64,000 bases of DNA from Elysia chlorotica (Eukaryota; Mollusca; Gastropoda; Plakobranchidae), in NCBI GenBank assembly GCA_003991915.1, contig RQTK01000333.1, positions 403,087-467,086 on the forward strand. The letters run 5' to 3'. Of the stretch, positions 11,650 to 26,005 are shown piece after piece (position 1 is the first letter of the stretch; each line of letters begins with the position of its first letter). The notes under the pieces were generated by a model. It was not told the DNA's origin. It worked only from the letters and a program-made list of their open reading frames with translations, and ran no database searches. The translations under genes were made by a program, and so were the position numbers.

Positions 11650-13815
11650 CAAAACTCTTTGTTAGAATGTTTAATATTTATTCAAATGGCATCATATTAC
11701 ATGTATCTCATTTTAAAAAAAAGGATAGCTTTCATCCACACAGGTAGGGCATAATGCCTAATAATAGCCTTAATTCACACTGACACGCTGACATTATACA
11801 TCCCCAATCCTGGGGAAATACAAACATAAAACAATGTAAAATAGATCACTGCTAACAACAGTCAAAAAAAAAAAATGAGACTGGAAAAGTTTTACTGACA
11901 GCAACAGCAAATACATATATCTCTGTCGACATGCCTTAAAAATTCGATAAAAAGAGAAAGGTAAATGTATTAAATATTGTAAAAATAAATACAAAATGGA
12001 GTAAATTATATTTAAAAAATATTTTTTGAGATGTGTTGCCATTGTCTCAGTAACTATTTAAGCAAAAATGAAAATGTTAGCTGTGTCATCAAGAGTGCAT
12101 ACTTCCTACCAGCTGCTATGAAGTTAAAAAGGAAAAAAAAATTGTATTCGAGACCAAAGGCAAGAAAAAAAGACCAATCCGTTATAAATGGACTAAAAAG
12201 CAGAGAGGTTTTACAATAGCAAATAAAACATCTCACACTTAATAACAAATAATTATTGTAACCACCATCTGGTTAAGCAGAAAGGAATCGAAATAAGAAT
12301 CAGTAAATGAGCAGTTTTAATGCTGATACTGTATGTGTTGGAAATCTCAGTAGTCTTAGTCGTACTGCCAGTTCTGAACAACAAAGTTCAGAAAAAAACT
12401 TTTCCATTTATTCTATTAATATAATTATATAGCCATTGGCAGCATCTCTCAACATACTTTCCATTCATTAGTTTTGCCATGGTACTTCAAACAAACATAC
12501 CTAAAAAAAATACATAAGAAAGCATTCACTTTTGTTAATAACCTCTTTTACAGCACAATATCTTAAATATACAATTCTACCTCCCTAATGAAACATACAC
12601 AGCCTTCATTACATTATATAAGTCTTTTACATAATGAATAAGGCAGTGTTGAACAAGTTTCAACTGCTAAATTTGTCTTAATATTGCAAATAACTAAATG
12701 ACAACAATTTGGGTTGTTTTTTTTTTAAATTGCCTTCAGACATTTCTAGCACAATCTGTTTTCAAAAGTGTCATTTCTCATGTAGATGAATGAGGCCATA
12801 TATTAAAAAAAAAAGAAAAGTACTATGAGATCCCTAATATTAAGACCTCCAACATTTGACAATACAAAGTTTTACTCTCAGGAAAGGCATTAAAGAAAAT
12901 ATATGCTTACTACATATTTTTAAATGTTGGGCATTTTAATTATCTTTCACAAGTAAGCTTTTTTTTTCCTCTGCAAATATTTGCCATATATTGTAAGTAT
13001 ATTTATTGAGACCAAAAACTGGATACATTTATGATATAATACGGAAATGAGGAAATGAGGTACTTGAGGTCTTAAATTTAGAAAAATTTTAAATAAATAT
13101 GTTCAAGTTACTTTCCACAAAAGACCATTATGCAACAATAATTGGTGCATAAAATATAAGAACTTATTCCTGAGTACAGATTTACCGTCCTTATAACAGA
13201 AAAAAATTTGTTTTATGTGAAGAATAATTGTCTATGCACATGTGCAGTTTTTTTTTAGTTTTATGACTGTGTTCAATGAATTCAAAGGATGCATTCTCTT
13301 GGGTCTGATGGTAACAGACCTGCCAGTCCTCATATATGAAAAGAGGATATTGTAACAGCGGCATTTATATTCTACATACAGTTGAAAGGCAAAGGCTCAA
13401 TTTGCACAACCACCAAAAAGGTGTTGAAACTGCTGCCTAAGACATACATTATCAATTAAAAGGACTAATAAAAAAAAATTATTCCATACAAATCTTAATA
13501 TAATGAGCAGATTGTATTATTAATTATCAATGTGCAGTCTAGACACAAGAAAGGCCACCTTTTTCCCTCTTATTTGCAATGATATCAAATAAAAGTCGTA
13601 AAAATTGCTGCCTATAAAGACCTGTATAATAAATAACACTCTCGAAAAACCCTTAGTCCTTAATTGTTTGTGGGTTTTTGAAACTCAGCACCATATACAA
13701 AACCAAAGAAAAATATGAATTCAAACACGAATTTACAATTCACAATACATTTATCCCTGAAAAAAAAAATTGTATGCTGCTTTAAATAAGGTCTTCAACA
13801 TATTGCTGGTTTTGG
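11650..13815 (-). other. ATAD2: Probable 3' UTR of ATAD2
   Basis: AT-rich, repeat-poor sequence downstream of the ATAD2 stop codon. An AATAAA on the minus strand (11677-11682) is a plausible poly(A) signal that would give a 3' UTR of about 2.1 kb. Without transcript data the true end is unknown. Confidence 0.4.
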
Positions 13816-13875
13816 TCACTGTTTGGATGTCCCTGGAATCGTTGTTGTGAAGTCCTCAACTTTCTTCTCCATTGC
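13816..13875 (-). CDS. ATAD2: ATAD2 exon 30 (C-terminus and stop)
   Basis: Phase 0 acceptor after a catatttcag tract. Codes [19 protein letters not shown] then TGA. Human ATAD2 ends KMEQEVENFSCSR, so the MEkkVEdF core is conserved and the tail is five to six residues longer. Confidence 0.88.
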   Translation of the reverse strand, partial: AMEKKVEDFTTTIPGTSKQ

Positions 13876-15685
13876 CTGAAATATGAAGGAAGAAAATGCT
13901 TTAGAACTTGATGGCAATAATTTGAAGAAAAATACAAAGGAGACCAAATGCATTTCCTAAAATTCCACCAAGGTTGGTCTTTGTAGAACGGAAGCTCTCT
14001 CCTAAGCTCCCGAGTGATTATGGTAAAGGGTCCCAACACTAAGGTCTTGCTGGAATATGAAGAAAGAAAATCTGTTTTAAAGCCAAACGTCAATAATTCG
14101 AACGATAAATGCAAAGGAGACCAAATGTATTTCCTAAAATTCCACACAGGTTGGTCATCATACAAGGCGTAGGAAGTTACTATTTCTCCTGTGTTCTTTA
14201 GTTAAGCGCTGCCGGCGCACCTAATTATACCTATCGTCTTATCTTGACAGGTGACTTAGATACAGGTGCCCTTTATGCGGCTCAGTGCAAGAAGAGGACA
14301 AATATGGAGATGTCTACTTCTTGCAAAGCTGTTGTACTGTCTCACATTGTCTAGACTTGTGCGGCGCATCTAAGTGGAATATCAATTAAAACAATGATTT
14401 TTTCAGGCTCTTTACTAAGTCTACTGAGTTAATATGGTTGGATTTTTATTTAAATTACCTATGAAAATATGTCTTAGTCCATTTTAATGTTTTAATGCTA
14501 ATTATAACTGACTACACTAAGTATTAATATATTTTTTCTTGGTGGCATCAGAAAGTGCAAGATTTTAGATTTGAATTTTAATCTGTTAAAAGCAGTCATG
14601 TAGGGAATCACTGTCATAATTACTTACACCCTACAGTCTACATGGACCTCACCAATATGATTGTCACGATATGAGTCGTTTCATGGAATCAGTTTAAGAT
14701 AAAGCTGGGGACTGAAAAAGTTTAATTTATAGCAAGTTCACTTGACTGACTGTAAAGTTTTAGAAAAGTGAAATGATGCCTCTGAAATAGGTTTTATATA
14801 AATCCAGTTAATCTGAAACAGGTTTATCCTAGGCAGATTTCACTGTTTGTCACGCAACCCCATCCCGTGAGTTGACATTAAAAGTTGTAATAAAAACAAT
14901 ATAAGAAGGGGAGGCAACAACAATGCTTTCCTACACTATCTCTTCAAGAGTTTGATTTGTTTGGATAAGAAGGAAAAATGAAGGTTTTAAAAAGCCTTTT
15001 AAGTGCGTATTCACAAAAGAGCAACAACAATAACAGTAGGAGCAAAATTAAACTGTAATCAAAACTAGAATACATACATCTCAAAAATGAAGAAGTTTTT
15101 GTGCATATCTGAACAGATTAGTTAAACAAATAAATAAACTTTTATTTTTCAAGCTTTGGTTTATTTATTTTTATGTGAGAAAATGAAACCAACCTATTCT
15201 ATTTTGTTTTAAAGATTATCAGCGTTCATAATATTTCAAAAAAGATTAAAGAAAAATATAACGTAAATTTCCTATGCTTGTTTCATGACTCTGGCAAAAA
15301 AGCGTTACCTCCATCACTGGTGTTTTGTTGTAATTATACCGGTGCTTGTAGATCAGCTGACTGAGTTGGCTGTATATCTTCTCAAGACGTTCTACTGTGT
15401 GTCCTTCTGTGCGCTCCACAAGTCTGCTCAAAAGCTGAGTCATACGTGGAAGGTCAGTGACCACTGCTTGGCTTGGGGCTGAGAGAATTGCTGCCGCTTT
15501 GGTTTGAAGATCAAGACTGCAGTTGTGGTTCAAGTTGGCCAAAGCTGAAAACATTGGACCATGTTACTTTAAAGGACCGCTTAAATCAGTATGAATGAAA
15601 TGATTGTCATTCTTTCATAGGCTAATAATAATAAAAAAAAATGTAAGCAAAAGTTTTGTACCAATCAGCTATTCTTTCATAAGCT

Positions 15686-15744
<59 letters not shown>

Positions 15745-18700
15745 TAAAAAAAAAAATGTAAGCAAAAGTTTTGTACCAATCAGCTAAGCTTTTAGAACCT
15801 AGTTTCTTTTTTTGTTTTTCTTGTTGTTGAAAGCAATCATTTCATGACCTCATTTCTTAAAAGCTGCAAAACGATAAAATACTTTGATGGATGTTATTGA
15901 TCTCTTGAATAGTTATAGAACTTGCATATTATTTTATAAGAAAGTATTATGCGTGACTCTTAAAACGTTTTCTTGGCAAATGTTTTGCAATATAGATGTA
16001 CACGGATTTACCTTCAATAGCAGGGAGAGCTTTGGATAAAGGAGAGCCACTTTGTCCCTAAAAATAAAAGAATGAGCAATTTTTAACACTTCAGTCAACT
16101 TGTAATAAACATACAAAAAACATCACATTATCAATTTATATACGTTTATAACTGAATCTATTTGATTTGCATAATTACGCTCTCATGCCCACTCAAGCAT
16201 ACACAGTATTTAAAATTACGTTTACAAGCATTCATATGAAAATAACATGAAATAAGCCTTCGAGCTTCATAAACACATCATAAGGGGATTTTCCTTGGTC
16301 GAAATTCAATTTGACAATATATTAATAACAGGTGATTGATTTCAGAAAAGACACAAATGATTATGCCTTCCGCAGATTAAATATAAATTATAATAAAAAG
16401 ATAATTTAGAATGTAAAAAAAAAAAAGGAAAGTAATAGACATACAGCCCTCATTCCGTCTTTCTGATCTGTGCTGTCTCGAGAATCTCCGTTACTCTCCA
16501 AAGAGCTGCCGTGTCCACTGTCAGTGATGACCATATTTAAGTCTAGTCGTTTGACCACGCTAGGTCTCTCTCTCATTCCAAGTTCCCCCGATACTATAGG
16601 TTTATCAACGTTTATTGAACTAGTTATATGGTTCTCAGACTGGCTGGTGCTGCTACATTCAGCTGACGATCCAAGCAACAAGTCTGTCAAAGAAAGTAAA
16701 GGTGACAAAAATGTTCAAACAATCTTATTTTTTAAACTAATAGCACTAAAAAAAAGAGAGAAAAAAGACAAAATATATCATAAGAAATGTGGCTAAATGC
16801 ATCTTATTAATTTAACAAGCAAAAGGTCACTTTAGAATGTTCTATAAAAAATTCTACCTTTGGCATGTTTGTTTGATGTCTTGTTCTCGTTGACAGCAGA
16901 CCCTTCTGTTTTGTTTAAGACTTTGGCTGATGTTTGACCATTAGACTTTTCCTCCTTCAGAGTATCTGCAGTTTTAGTGGACATTTGTACCGGTGTTGAT
17001 ACCATGCGGGGACTCATGCTGCTGCGCCGAGTGCTGACACCGAGAGGAACAGTGGCTGGGCTACATGTTGCCTTTCCCTTTTGCTCTGGAATTTTAGAAC
17101 CATCCATCTTTGCTGAAACCAGAAAACAAAATTTCAAGCATCTCAAAAACTTTGATCTAAAGAGCGTGGCTTCGATAAGGAATGCCAGAAACTTTAACCT
17201 ATCATAAAATACGTTGTCAAGAGTGTAATATATTGAGTTGAATTGGATTAACATTTAACGCCCTCGTTCTATCGGCTATATTGTGAACGGGAAAGAGTAA
17301 TAGGTGCGGAACTGGGCTAGTCTTGGGTCTCTTGATAAGCGGTGAACAGAGGCAGCCGCACCAAGAAAATTATTAGGGAGGAAAAAAAATCGGCGATCTA
17401 GACTTCAGATGTTCAGTTTGTAAAATCCGGACATTCCTGCGTAAAATGGTAAATCAGGATTGACAACAAAAATTGGTATTTAATGATCATATCGGTACAA
17501 GTAGGCATGCCTGCTCTCTCTCTATATATCTCAGGGGTGCATTTGTCTAAGGGTAAGCAATCTCCAATTGTTGGTTGCATGTTAGGTTTTGTTTATTTTT
17601 ATTTTTTAACCAGTGTTGACCTTTTCTTTAGTTATCTAAGACTGTTAGGAGCTCACTACACATCTGCAGAAACACCGGTAAGCCATCTGGTTGAGATAAA
17701 AAAAATCTTTCTATGGCCATCACCAACTCCTGGCACCTATTATTCTCAGGGAACTCAAGAGTTTGACATCCAGGTGTGAACAGCTGTCTGCTCTAGGCTG
17801 AGAATCATGGTTATTGTACAGAGGAGAAGCAAGGCGACTTCATACAACTCCTTAATAAAGTCGTTTGTTCTCTCTCTATGCCTCACCTCTCTCTTCTTTA
17901 TATCTTTTAATGCTATCTCTCTCTCTCTCTCTTTCTCTGGGTCCAGTCCAAGAGTAGAGAGCGCTGCCTCTACTGAAAGAAACCACTCCTTTTTCCGTAC
18001 TGGTTGGGTAGCGTTAGAAAGATTGGAATGGTCAAATAATTATACCTCGCTTAGATCCTGTTCAAAAAAAGAAACTAGAGCGTTTTACTATGAGAGAGAT
18101 TTTCCGTAACAATGAAAACTTTTCTTTACAAATCAATGCATTTTGAAGACTGGCATGACGGCTGTGACTCACAATCTTTTAATGATCTGCCATAGCAAAC
18201 CGGAGGCATACAGTTAGAATCTAAGAAAAAACTTCTCCTGTTACAACCCACACCTTCTAAGAACCAGCTTTTCTGGTCTCCCGAGGGGCGAATTCATAGG
18301 TGGAGGCGACGTTACCTTAAATCTTTTAACAAAAAGTTTAACCCTTTGAATGTAAACAAAGCACTGCTTTACTTTATGCCACGTCTTTTTTAAACTTTAC
18401 AAGGACAATTGTAAGATATAAATCATATATATTCATCATTAATTCAGTCATGGTACATGTAAATTATTTACCTGCATCCTCAGATGTATCTATAGCCAGT
18501 TGGTGATCCACTTCCACTTTAGGCAGATCTTGCTTTGTATTGCAATCATCCCTCTCTTCTTCTAGTTCCTCCTCGTGATCCAAAGACACCTCATCTCCAT
18601 CTTCCTCTTCAGGATCTTCAGCTAGCTCTTTCTCTGTAGTATTAGTCTTAACAGCAACCTTTGATGTTAAGCATCTCCGCTTTCTTCGAGGCTTGCACCA

Positions 18701-21700
18701 AACACATGCGGACTGACGAGACCGCTTCTTTTCACTAGTACTTACACCTGAGGTTGACAAGTTTGAAACTTTACAGTTTGTTTTCCCATCTTTTGTTTCT
18801 TGTCTGATGGGAGTTTTTTTAAGCCCTGATAAGGCTTCCTCATAAGCCACATTGACATCAGAAACAGTTTGGTCTCCTTTCTCAACATCTTGTTCCTTTT
18901 TACTAAGATCAAGATTGTCATCTTTGTTAACTTTACCATTATCATTAGGAACATTTTCTCGAGAGGGTGAAACACCTGAGCGTGAGGACTTGAAGACTTT
19001 TTCTACCGCCTCCAAGGAGGGAACTGGGTCAGACTTCAGACCGCGGACTCTGCGACTGAAGCGTTCTCCATCGGGTTCAGGAATGGTACGGGCCAACTGG
19101 GGCCTGACCAGATAGCTTGTACTTGACGCTGTTGGAGCTTGCGTTTTGGAGGAGTTGCCATGCCTTAAGCGAGTGTTGTAGAAATTAGGCACAGTGCTTG
19201 ATTTCTGACCTGCAATCAAATTATCAGATTAGAATTATTTTAAAAAAAAAATGGCATATGCTGATTGAAAAAGCAAAAAAAGAAAAATTATAGATGTATA
19301 TCTCCCGCATTTAAAATATGATCACAAGTAAAGGATGAGGAGTTTATTAAATGAGGTCTATAAAAGTGTCACAATATAAATAATTTATAGATAGATGTTC
19401 ATGCGAGCTAGTTCATAGTTGGGTTGGTTGATCTGAATTATTTTTTCTAGGTCCAGCTAAGTTTTGGTAAATGCAAAAAAAAATGTTCACTCAATCTTTC
19501 CAGTTGATGTAAATTTTATTCAGATTTTCTCTTCATGTATGTTCAACAATAAAAGAAAGATGGTAAAAAAATACACCGCCCACTCTATTTGAGAAAAATT
19601 TAAAAAGGAGAGGCAACATAGAGAAGAAAAAAAAAAGAAGCAAGTGTAAGAACGAAATATATCAAGAAGTGTCATCAATTGGCTTTGTGAGTCCAAGAGA
19701 AGAGACCTGATAAGTCCTACAACTTTGGTAAGAATGTTGATATAAATCTTTTCAAGTAGAGCGTACTGCCAGAGTAATAACTGGAGGAATGTATATATAT
19801 ATAGATCTCTCAGATCTTTAAAAATTAACTTAAATGTACTTTCACTTGTGCGTAGTGGCTGAGAGAAAAATTACCAATTTGAACAAGAACAATTCATGAT
19901 GAACAGGGTTCACATGTCTAACTACTTAATTTCTTTCACCTATTTATTCTATTACATGGATCAAGAAAAACAGGTTTGCAGACCTGCTGAACTGGGGAAA
20001 ATGTGCAGTATTCATATTACTTATAATTGTCATTTGTTTGAGAATGTTATGAGGATTTGAACCTTTTGTTAGTCAAATCAACTAGCGAATTGTGGGGGAA
20101 TTTAAGAATTGTCACTTTTGGAAAAACCAAAATAAGATTTTGAAATGAAAGTTAAAAAGATGCTAAATTAAAAATTACCTCTTCTTTTTCTTGATTCCTG
20201 AATGTTGACACAAGTCTTTTCAAATTCCTTATCTAGTTCTGTTTTGATAATAGCATAGGCAGTGTCTTTCAAAGCACAAGCTCTGTGCCGAATCACACGA
20301 TCTGCAAATAATTCACATATTAGTTAGAACATACAAGCAGATATCACACTATTCCTTAAAGCTAGTTTTAGAACTTCATTTTTGAGCTTATACAATATTA
20401 TATATTTCATTATCTACTTAAAAAATAAGTATAATTTTTGCCTTTTTTGTGGTTAAATGTGTACAATCAAACAAATTCTTCTTTGTCTCCTCCTCCTCCC
20501 TCTTCATCTTCTTCAACTTCGTCTTCTTCTTCTGCTCACCCTCCTATCTTTATCTCTCCACCCTCCCCCTTCCACTCTCTTAAGCTAATTATATATCTTT
20601 ATATGTTTTAGATGTACTTGAACCCCGAAATCGTTAAAAGATGCCTTCTCCTGAAATTTCCTGATTAAGAAAGTCTGAATGCAGACTAAGGGTCACAGAT
20701 TTATAAAGGTGCTGATCAGATTTTGTCAATCATCTGTTTACTCACCCATGGGGCCTCGATCTGGATTGTATTCTAAGGCATTTGAACAGATGAGATCAAT
20801 GTCATTCAAGAAATCCCTTACGGTGCTGTACTCATGTAAGTCTATTTTGGCCATCATAGATGACAAATCCATTGGATGCTCAATTATGTCATAATAGTCA
20901 GCTGCCTGCGAAGAAAAATAAGAGCAAAATTTTAAGTAAAAAAATATGTGCAACAGAACAGTCAAGGGCAGAGAATTATTGGACAATTGCCTTTGTTTTT
21001 TTTTATTTTTCTAATATGAATGAATGATTTTATTTATATTTTAACATTTCTTACTGAGTGACAGGAAGAGTGCACCAATAAGAATCATCTGGTCATGACT
21101 AAGCTAGAACATAGTAAGGAGATCAATTTTTAACATTTCTAAAACTTTACTTTATTCATTGGCTGTCAAAATTAAGAGGGCAACAAATAATTAAAACATG
21201 ATAGTTTGTTCTTAGTATCAACCATAAAGGATATGCAATCAATGAAAACAAAGCAATACAAATTCAAAACAGCAAGTGATATACTATTAGACAAAAAAAA
21301 TTATCTAGAAAAAGTAGAAGAAAAAACATGTCATACATTCTCAATTTTAGAAAAAAAATCTTCACAGCCTTGAACAATTGATTGTGACACAGTGATTATA
21401 TTTTCACATGTACATACATCTTCAATATTGACAGGCTTGGCAAAGATGGAGAACTTCTTGTCTGTTCCGAGTTTGTTGAGCACATCACGGAGGAAGATAC
21501 GCAACTCCATCAGAGTGAGCTCTTCTTTCTCCTCCAGCATGGCTAGCTCCTCAGGGGATAAATCTCTTGGTTTGGACGGTGCAGCCAAAGGCAGAGTTTC
21601 TAGCATGTGCTGGGCTGAATTACAAAACATAAGTCAAAATTTAAAAACTTTTATGCAAAACCTCAAGCTTATATTTTTTTGAAATCATACCACTTAGTTT

Positions 21701-24700
21701 AGTTTTTGTGACACTATCATACAGAGCAAATCGTTCATGTGACCAAGTTCTGCATAACCCATCAAAGATTATGTGTTAGCAAATAAGTAAATAAACTGCC
21801 GGTGAATAATAAGCTTAATACCAATATAGCGAGATCGGTTCATGTCCATTCACCTAAGATAAATCTTAAATTATACTAACTCCTTGTGTTTAGTCCATAT
21901 GTGCTCTACCTCAATTCATGCATATACAAAGGTGTTGATTTGAAAACCAATATATTGTACATCAAAATCTGGATTCGTGTATCAAATGTTTATCTTTACT
22001 TATGATCAAAAGGATCTAACTGGCTTATTATTCAAACTCTGTAAAAGCTATTTGCATGGTAAGAATTTCATTGCATGATTTTTGTTGAGGAAGGTATAAA
22101 GATTTTTTTTTTTTTTTTACTAATAATGTCAATGTCAAATATATATAGCATAGGGACAGTATTATATAATGACAAGATTTAGCGTTTGGAATAAAGTTTG
22201 TTTAAAAAGTTTTATAGTTATCAAATTTGAATTACAGAGGATCATTTTTGTACAAAAAGAATCATTGAATGTTGACCCATAACATAATCTCTTGTGTATT
22301 AAGTCTCAAATTTCCCTTTTCTTCAAACTCTAAAACGTACACACTAAATTTTCAACTTTTCTTGATAAAACTAGACTTTTGGTGTATTTCAATTGATTTC
22401 CTATATCTATTTCTACTTTAACAATATCATGATTAAAAAAAAAATTATAACACAAAAAAAAAACAACAATACAAAATTGAAGATTATTATTTACATAAGT
22501 ATTCGACCCAATTCAACTAACATTAAAAGGAATTTGTCGTCAATATGACAGTTAAAAAAAACAACAACAACTAGACTATTAATTATAACAAATATATTTA
22601 CACACCAAAAAAAAAAAAAATCAAAACAATAATATATGCATATTTGAAATGCTAAGCAAACATTCAAGTCATCAAAACAACTCAAGTAACCTTTTGAACT
22701 AACTATTCATTATTAAATGGACAGAAAAAATGATTGCGGAAAACAAATTAACGAAATTTTCAACTTTTTAAATTGTTTTACCATACTGCTCTCTTCTTCT
22801 GTTACGTAAATTGTAGTGAAACCCAGATTCAAAAGAACTTGGTTTTTTGTCCTGCAGCCACTCGGAGACTGACCCCTCAAATTTCTTTTTTTGTTTTTTC
22901 ATTTCTCGCGGGGCCGCCAAAGCTTTTAGATTTAGAGGCAAGCTTAGATTCCTTTCCTTGCATTCATAATTATCTTTTTTCTTGTAGAGCATTTGGAATG
23001 ACCCACAGGACAAGGCTGTGCTACTGAGTGGGCAGTGCTGTTGATAGTATTTTCTTTCATTGATAAGAGAGTTGGCCTGCTGCAAAGCAGCATCAACCCT
23101 TCTGAGACGGCGAAGATAGCGTAAGTGGCGATCACTAAGAGCACAATAATACAGCTTTTGCTTTCCAGCATCCACACTTCTATTCACCTTTGACATTCTA
23201 GCCTCCAGACGCTGTAAACGGCGTAAATAACGCTCTTGACGACACGAAAGCTCACAATTAAGGCAATCCAAACCCTTTGAAGTATAAGGTTGAAATTGAA
23301 ATAATGGCATTCTTTCAGCTTTAGTGCTTCTTAAAAATGCATTGCTTGGTTTTTTAAATTTTCCTTTCCCATTGGTAAAAGGAGTTTTAACTTTAAGTGA
23401 TCTTGAAGCTTTTTGATGCATTATTGATGGCCGCTGCTTAGATTTTTTTGATCTATGAAATTTTCCTTTCTTGTGCCTTGCCTTACGGCACTGTCTTGCA
23501 GATTTTAATTTAGTAAATCTATTTGGTTGCACGGCTGGGCAACTTGATTTGAATATTTCGCAAGCATGAAGATGGCGCACACTTCGGGCTGACTGATTAC
23601 TGTTGAGATGATTTACTACATGTCCCTTTGAACGTAAAACCATACGGTGGCTAGGTTTTAAATTTGATTGGCACAAGGTTGGAGGTGTGTAAAGTTTTAA
23701 TTTTAAATTATTCATTTTAGCCAAAGAAGATTTTTGAACTGCTGTATCTTTTCCTCTGCTAATAAATCCCTTTTTCACTTGCAGTGAGCTGTCTTGCTTT
23801 GTTTCTTTTTTTCTAGGTTGCATCTTGCAATCTTCAAACCTTCCAAAAGGGTATATAAAGTTTGGAAAATAAGAACTTTGGCTTGATTTAGATACTTTAG
23901 ATTTCTTTTTCCCCTTTTTTAGGAGTTCCTTTGGCTCTTTTGTTAAATGTTTTAGCAAGACCTCTGAAATAAAAAATACAATTAAAGATTTTTGTTTTAC
24001 AGTGTAAAAAAAGTTTAATGCCAAACTAAACTCTACATTTTCAATATAGACAAGATCTAAATGTTTTTGTTGGGTTCTTTTTTCTTTTAACATACACTAA
24101 GAAAGTACAGTGGTCTCACTTAAGCACATGCTTTTCTTGTATTGCCTATGTAAAATTCTGTAAGTTCCCTAACTGTAGGGTAACAGGCTTTAAGTTAAGT
24201 TGGTTGAATGCCAACATCAGCACTATGTAAGCTATATTGTGGACGGACCCCAAGACTGACGTCTGACAATTTTATGTGGTGCCACACTTGAGACAGGGCG
24301 GGGATACCATGAGTACTGTCTCAGCTGGTCACATTAGATGATTAGACTGACCCCGACCCAACCACTAGGGGGCAACATCGCCAGGGCTCGGACCTCTAAC
24401 CTCCTGCGTTGGAAGCCTGTGTTTTGCCCCCGTAGGCACAGCTAGTCGGCGTGATAAAGAGATGGCAGAAAGAAGATTTTTCTGAAATTCCTACATAGCT
24501 CTAGCCTAGCTTGCGGTGTGCACAGGTTCACAGGGTCATGTAAGTTTATATGCCCCCTACCCCGTCCTCCCTCCCATCTAGTCACATGTATCCAGATGTG
24601 CGCACCGCTTCTATAAGTCTTAGATAGATCTCTCTTAGGTAAAAATAATGTTTTCACTTGAAATTAATTTTTTTTTAAATTATTAAATCTGGTCCTCTTA

Positions 24701-25934
24701 ACATGGATTCTTAGACTGTGTGAGCCAAGACCGGGTTGGTAGTGGGATAAATTAAAGACAAAAATTTATGCTTCATAGAGGTAGCGGATTTGAAGAGGAA
24801 GTGGGTTTGTAAGCGGAGGGTTCTTATATGAGCACCACAGTATTACTATAAACAGGAAATTTTATGATTATTTTAATTTGACTGGTTAGTCCTTTTTCAC
24901 AGCTCTTAAATTTATAAAATAAGCAGTATTCTTAACATATATAAGATTGAGGAAGCCATTACAATACACAAGAAATGGACAGAACCTTGCTGGACTGTAT
25001 TTTTCTTTTAAGGAAACCAACAAGAGTAATTGATTATAATATCACAAATCTATTACAAAGGTAGCTAGGCAATGAATGTAAGTTAGAAGTCACAGCACAT
25101 TATAAATTCTCAAACAAAATATGCTTGGGAAATGAATTTTTTGTATATAAAGATAGTGTGAAATAGGGAAATTTTACCTGGTAAAACAAAACAAAAAATA
25201 ATCAGCCATTGGTCTCAAATAAAGACATTGAGGTAGTTTGCCATTTGTACCTGAGAAACGCGCACCTCTTAGAACTTATGAAGAAATTAACACACATGGG
25301 GTGATTTCAAGGCCTTCAGCGACACTTAGCGGTGGTTATTTGTGACTCAAGTATGAAAGCTGTAACAAAGCCTACTGGCATGCAGCAGGTTCCATAGTCT
25401 ATTGCGTCATAAGTGGGTATTGACCACCCCTTTCCTCTATTGATCTCTCAAGACCTGGTTTAGATCATTAAGTGCCTTCTTTTGCCAAGTTTCAAGAGTT
25501 CAAAAGAAAAAAATTACAAACAGCAATGGAGCATTTTATCGAACGTCACCAACAAAAATTGAAGAACTTTGTAGAATGTATGGTAACCGCGTTTTTACTC
25601 AAGGAGAGAAGATATTTAACTTTCGAGAAAAAAAAAAACTTTGTGTAGAATTTACAGCATAACATTTTTCAGACCATATCAGACAACTTGGACGAGGAGA
25701 AAACGTAGCAGCTAGCTATAGCTTATAAAATTGATAGAGAAATAGAAAGTTTTTGTAAGACTGACTTGTTTAAAAGATGGGAACTGTCGGCATTTGCTTC
25801 CACGAAAGTAACATTAAACCACAAGCACATAATGGGCGTACTTTCATAAAAAAAACAACAGCCACAATTAGTGCCATCATTAGAGTAAAAGAAAACAATG
25901 GACGAAATTGAAAAGCGTAATCAATTGAAATAGA

Positions 25935-26005
<71 letters not shown>

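Noticed and set aside
17483-18109. Two plus-strand frames of about 100 codons
   Set aside because: Inside an ATAD2 intron, no homology or splice support, and one overlaps a TC tract.
21331-21417. Extension of ATAD2 exon 22 beyond VNIED
   Set aside because: The bromodomain continues from exon 23 in exact phase; the extension breaks the domain and ends in a stop.
22768-22781. ATAD2 ending at the stop just after exon 21
   Set aside because: The gtaaaa donor at that point joins exon 22 in phase and the bromodomain follows; a short isoform is possible but not the main model.
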